This document shows positions 4,086 to 6,251 of a stretch of DNA of 6,251 nucleotides, in pieces. The notes below the pieces were generated by a model that was not told the DNA's origin, did not search any database, and worked only from the letters and a program-made list of their open reading frames with translations. Position 1 is the stretch's first letter; each line of letters opens with the position of its first letter. The position numbers were made by a program, and so were the translations under genes. This DNA is from Thermoplasmata archaeon (GTDB lineage Archaea; Thermoplasmatota; Thermoplasmata; Thermoplasmatales; Thermoplasmataceae): contig JAJZNS010000054.1 in the NCBI GenBank assembly GCA_021811635.1, forward strand, positions 1-6,251. The letters run 5' to 3'.

Positions 4086-5698
4086 CGGATGCGGTACTGT
4101 TAATTCTTGCGGGCATTTCCGCAACTACCTCAAGGGTGCTTGGGCTCATCCTCCTGTCCATAGTGGTGGGATGGTTCCTTTCCTATTATGCCATCAAGAG
4201 CAGGTTTTTCGAGAATATTTTTGTTGCATTCGTTGAGGTGTTTGAATCCGTCCCCGTAATTTCCTTTTTCCCGATAGTTCTCCTGGTTTTCGTTGCCGGC
4301 ATAGGCGGACCACTTGGTTCAGAACTTGCTGTGGATTTCCTGGTCTTCACGGCAGTGGTCTGGAATATCTGGATAGGAGAATACCAGGCATTCAAGACCG
4401 TTCCAAGGGAAATGGTGGAGGTGAGCGAGAATTACAGACTGACCTTTTTTGAGAAGCTCACCAGACTGTACATACCCTTCTCCGTGCCCAGGATAGTTGC
4501 CAACCTTTTTCCAAGCTTTTCTGACGGTTTTTTTTATATTACAGTCAGCGAGGCATTTTCAATCGGGTCTAAGTCATACAAGGTGTTCGGCATCACTTCC
4601 GTCATTTCCAGTTATGTGATCGCTGGTGACTGGGCAGACGTGGAACTGGCTCTTTTCCTGCTCAGCATTGTCATCGTCGCAATAATTTTACTGTTCAGGG
4701 AAATCACGAAGAGATCGGTCGCAAAGTATGCCCTTGATACCGACATCCCGGTGATTCGCAGGGGGAGGCTGAACCTGCTCGAGGCCACGAGAAGGTCAGG
4801 GATATTGTCAAAGAATCCCCTCACAAAGCTTGCGAACTACAACAGGCAAAAGAAGAGCAGGACAGCTGTTGACGACTATTTCGAGCCTGAGAAGAAGAGA
4901 AGGATCAATTACATCACCGCTGTTATCGGGCTGGCAATTCTTGCCGTCCTGGTATATGGCCTGTACAACATAGTCTCAAAGGTATCATACGGAACGTGGA
5001 TGATGCTGATCGGTGATACTCCCGGTTTACTGGTCGATCTCCTGTATGATTACCTCAGGGTGCTGATCATTGTGGCGGTGTCAATGGTGTTCGCCATCTT
5101 TGTGGGATATTATTTCGCCACCAACCGGACGGGGGAAAAGATCGGACTTCCTGCAATCCAGACTTTTGCCTCATACCCCACTCCAATCTACTTTCCTTTC
5201 GTTTTTTTTGCTACCTCAGTATTTGTCTCCTCCATGTTCGGGTACCTTACCGACGAGTTCTTCGTGCTGTTCCTTGGTTTTATCAGCACATTCTATTACG
5301 TATTTTACAGCTTCTGGATGGGCGTGAAGGCAATGCCGCAGGAATTCACGGAACTTATGAATAACCTTGATCTCAACCTGTTTCAGAAGATGAGGAGGGT
5401 GATATTACCATCGGCATTTCCTTACCTTATAAGTGGAATATCTGCCACGATAAACAGTGCCTGGGGTGGCCTTATGATTGGCGAGTACTGGCCCAACATA
5501 GCTGGTAACAAGAGCCTGGTGGTGTCACATGGCCTGATGAAGGATATTGCTGTTGCCACAGCCAGCGGGAACATCGCGCTTGCTGCCTGGGCATCTTTCA
5601 TTTTCGGGATAATAGTGGTCTTCTATTCCATATTCTTCACAAAGAGAATGATGGATGTTTCCAGAAAAAGATACGTGGCAGAAGAGGGGATTTTCTAA
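4082..5698 (+). CDS. ABC transporter permease, two fused NitT/TauT-type membrane domains
   Basis: A 538-residue membrane protein, about twice the length of a SsuC/TauC-like permease, with two binding-protein-dependent transport domains in tandem. The first half has hydrophobic segments near 5-38, 45-75, 82-100, 140-160 and 186-206, with an EAA-type coupling loop around 105-140 (VPREMVEVSENYRL then YIPFSVPRI). A polar, strongly basic stretch (about 207-275) links the halves. The second half has segments near 276-300, 318-346, 355-412, 445-468 and 497-520, with a better conserved EAA loop at 415-450 (MPQEFTELMNNLDL then VILPSAFPYLISG) and the AWGGLMIGEYW motif of this family. A single chain can thus provide both halves of the channel for the ATPase dimer. 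The start is GTG, overlapping the ATPase stop; the stop overlaps the convergent gene. Substrate unknown; no binding protein is encoded in the window. Confidence 0.93.
   Translation: MTDAVLLILAGISATTSRVLGLILLSIVVGWFLSYYAIKSRFFENIFVAFVEVFESVPVISFFPIVLLVFVAGIGGPLGSELAVDFLVFTAVVWNIWIGEYQAFKTVPREMVEVSENYRLTFFEKLTRLYIPFSVPRIVANLFPSFSDGFFYITVSEAFSIGSKSYKVFGITSVISSYVIAGDWADVELALFLLSIVIVAIILLFREITKRSVAKYALDTDIPVIRRGRLNLLEATRRSGILSKNPLTKLANYNRQKKSRTAVDDYFEPEKKRRINYITAVIGLAILAVLVYGLYNIVSKVSYGTWMMLIGDTPGLLVDLLYDYLRVLIIVAVSMVFAIFVGYYFATNRTGEKIGLPAIQTFASYPTPIYFPFVFFATSVFVSSMFGYLTDEFFVLFLGFISTFYYVFYSFWMGVKAMPQEFTELMNNLDLNLFQKMRRVILPSAFPYLISGISATINSAWGGLMIGEYWPNIAGNKSLVVSHGLMKDIAVATASGNIALAAWASFIFGIIVVFYSIFFTKRMMDVSRKRYVAEEGIF
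5695..5698. other. Tail-to-tail stop codon overlap (CTAA)
   Basis: The permease TAA (5696-5698) and the convergent gene's TAG (minus strand, 5697-5695) share the four bases CTAA. The two transcripts must therefore overlap at their 3' ends. There is no intergenic terminator; the nearest T-rich stretch for the permease transcript is the pyrimidine run at 5703-5720, inside the opposing gene. Confidence 0.9.
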
Positions 5699-6201
5699 TT
5701 GGACTTTTCCTTTCCCCTTCCTGTCCTTGCGCTCTTGAATACTGCCTGGAATCCGTCTTCTGTCTTCTTCAATAACCCGGAATAGAGCCCCCATTCTATC
5801 ATGATCACCTCGAGATCGCGCATTCCAGAGGGGCTGTTATACCTCTGCAAGCCTTTTGCCATAAGGCTTTCATATAATTCCTCTATAGTGAATATGCCCA
5901 GGTGAATCGCCGTCGCAAACGGCTCTATGCCGTCCAGCGACCCCCTGAGAATCTCCTTCCGCCTGGGAAAACCCGAGCTGATGTACTCCTTTCCCTTTTC
6001 CGTGATCCAGATGTCCCCCTCCTCTACGGAAACGAAGCCGAGCCTGGAGGCGGTGTACACTATCGGCATCAGGTCGTCTACATCCACTTCCAGCTCTTTT
6101 TCCAGGCGATACAGGTCTGTCCTCTCTTTGAATATAAGGTTCAGAACATATAATATACCCACCAGATCAGCAATCCTGGCGTTGGGTTCAATTTCTTCCA
6201 T
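5695..6201 (-). CDS. Stand-alone AAA-associated domain protein (AAA_assoc_C-like), probable ABC transporter accessory
   Basis: A 168-residue soluble protein with no signal peptide, membrane segment or Walker motif. It resembles the AAA-associated domain (Pfam AAA_assoc_C) usually found at the C-terminus of nitrate/sulfonate-type ABC ATPases. The winged-helix-like first half contains ARIADLVGILYVL (8-20), DLYRLEKELEVDVDDLMPI (29-47), ASRLGF (51-56) and GDIWITEKGKEY (62-73). The phrase RRKEILRG (80-87) follows, and the second half ends with the family-like IEWGLYSGLLKK (135-146), where relatives have WGRYA. The tail (about 152-168) is basic. It starts at ATG 6201 with an AT-rich promoter just upstream, so it is transcribed separately, towards the transporter operon, overlapping its stop by 4 bases. 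The neighbouring ATPase lacks exactly this domain, which suggests it works in trans as a regulatory or sensing subunit; that role is inference. Family assignment is from memory of the motif pattern. Confidence 0.82.
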   Translation of the reverse strand: MEEIEPNARIADLVGILYVLNLIFKERTDLYRLEKELEVDVDDLMPIVYTASRLGFVSVEEGDIWITEKGKEYISSGFPRRKEILRGSLDGIEPFATAIHLGIFTIEELYESLMAKGLQRYNSPSGMRDLEVIMIEWGLYSGLLKKTEDGFQAVFKSARTGRGKEKSN

Positions 6202-6227
6202 GCTCTTTGTTGCATATGCCAGGCTGC

Positions 6228-6236
6228 TTATTTATT
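6228..6236 (-). promoter_or_regulatory. Putative TATA box for the AAA-associated protein
   Basis: The minus strand reads AATAAATAA inside a longer A/T-only run (6228-6242), centred about 31 bases before the ATG at 6201. This gives a predicted leader of only about 5 bases. An A-rich stretch upstream of it resembles a TFB recognition element. Confidence 0.55.
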
Positions 6237-6251
6237 ATTTTTGTTTGACGA

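Noticed and set aside
5525..5794. 89-codon minus-strand frame bridging permease and AAA-associated gene
   Set aside because: Antisense to the permease C-terminus and out of frame with the AAA-associated protein; no motifs.
1..6251. CRISPR array, insertion sequence or prophage signature
   Set aside because: No regularly spaced repeats, no transposase or integrase motifs, and no terminal inverted repeats with target duplications were found; the window reads as ordinary archaeal chromosome apart from the points listed.

Overview
The window looks like chromosomal DNA of an archaeon, most likely a member of the Thermoplasmata (Thermoplasmatales-like). The evidence is an archaeal-type SRP54 GTPase, a TFS-type transcript-cleavage factor (found in archaea, not bacteria), TATA-like boxes about 25-30 bases upstream of several start codons with very short or absent leaders, Shine-Dalgarno matches at internal operon genes, and heavy use of AGG/AGA for arginine. 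The family-level placement is inference; the archaeal assignment is firm.

Layout. Positions 1-1831 are a minus-strand block. It holds a zinc-dependent metallo-beta-lactamase-fold hydrolase (1178-1831), the transcript-cleavage factor TFS (803-1108), and the N-terminal 252 codons of SRP54 (1-757), whose M domain lies beyond the window edge. TFS and SRP54 each have a plausible TATA box, and the SRP54 box overlaps the TFS stop codon. Positions 1832-2236 form a 405-base divergent intergenic region with no convincing gene but several small inverted repeats. Positions 2237-5698 are a plus-strand block: an aldo/keto reductase (2237-3262), then a two-gene ABC importer operon, with an ATPase of the nitrate/sulfonate/taurine type (3339-4085) overlapping by GTGA a 538-residue permease made of two fused membrane domains (4082-5698). 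Finally a minus-strand gene (5695-6201) converges on the permease and overlaps it by 4 bases. It encodes a stand-alone version of the AAA-associated domain that in many organisms is the C-terminal part of this same class of ABC ATPase.

How the genes may work together. The most interesting feature is the 3339-6201 unit. The ATPase, the fused double permease and the split-off AAA-associated protein look like the parts of one NitT/TauT-type transporter, with the usual ATPase C-terminal extension supplied in trans from a convergent gene. No substrate-binding protein is in view, so the substrate is unknown. The start of the ATPase gene is also abnormal: coding similarity extends upstream of the first usable start codon. 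The left block is housekeeping (transcription elongation fidelity and membrane protein targeting) plus a hydrolase of unknown substrate.
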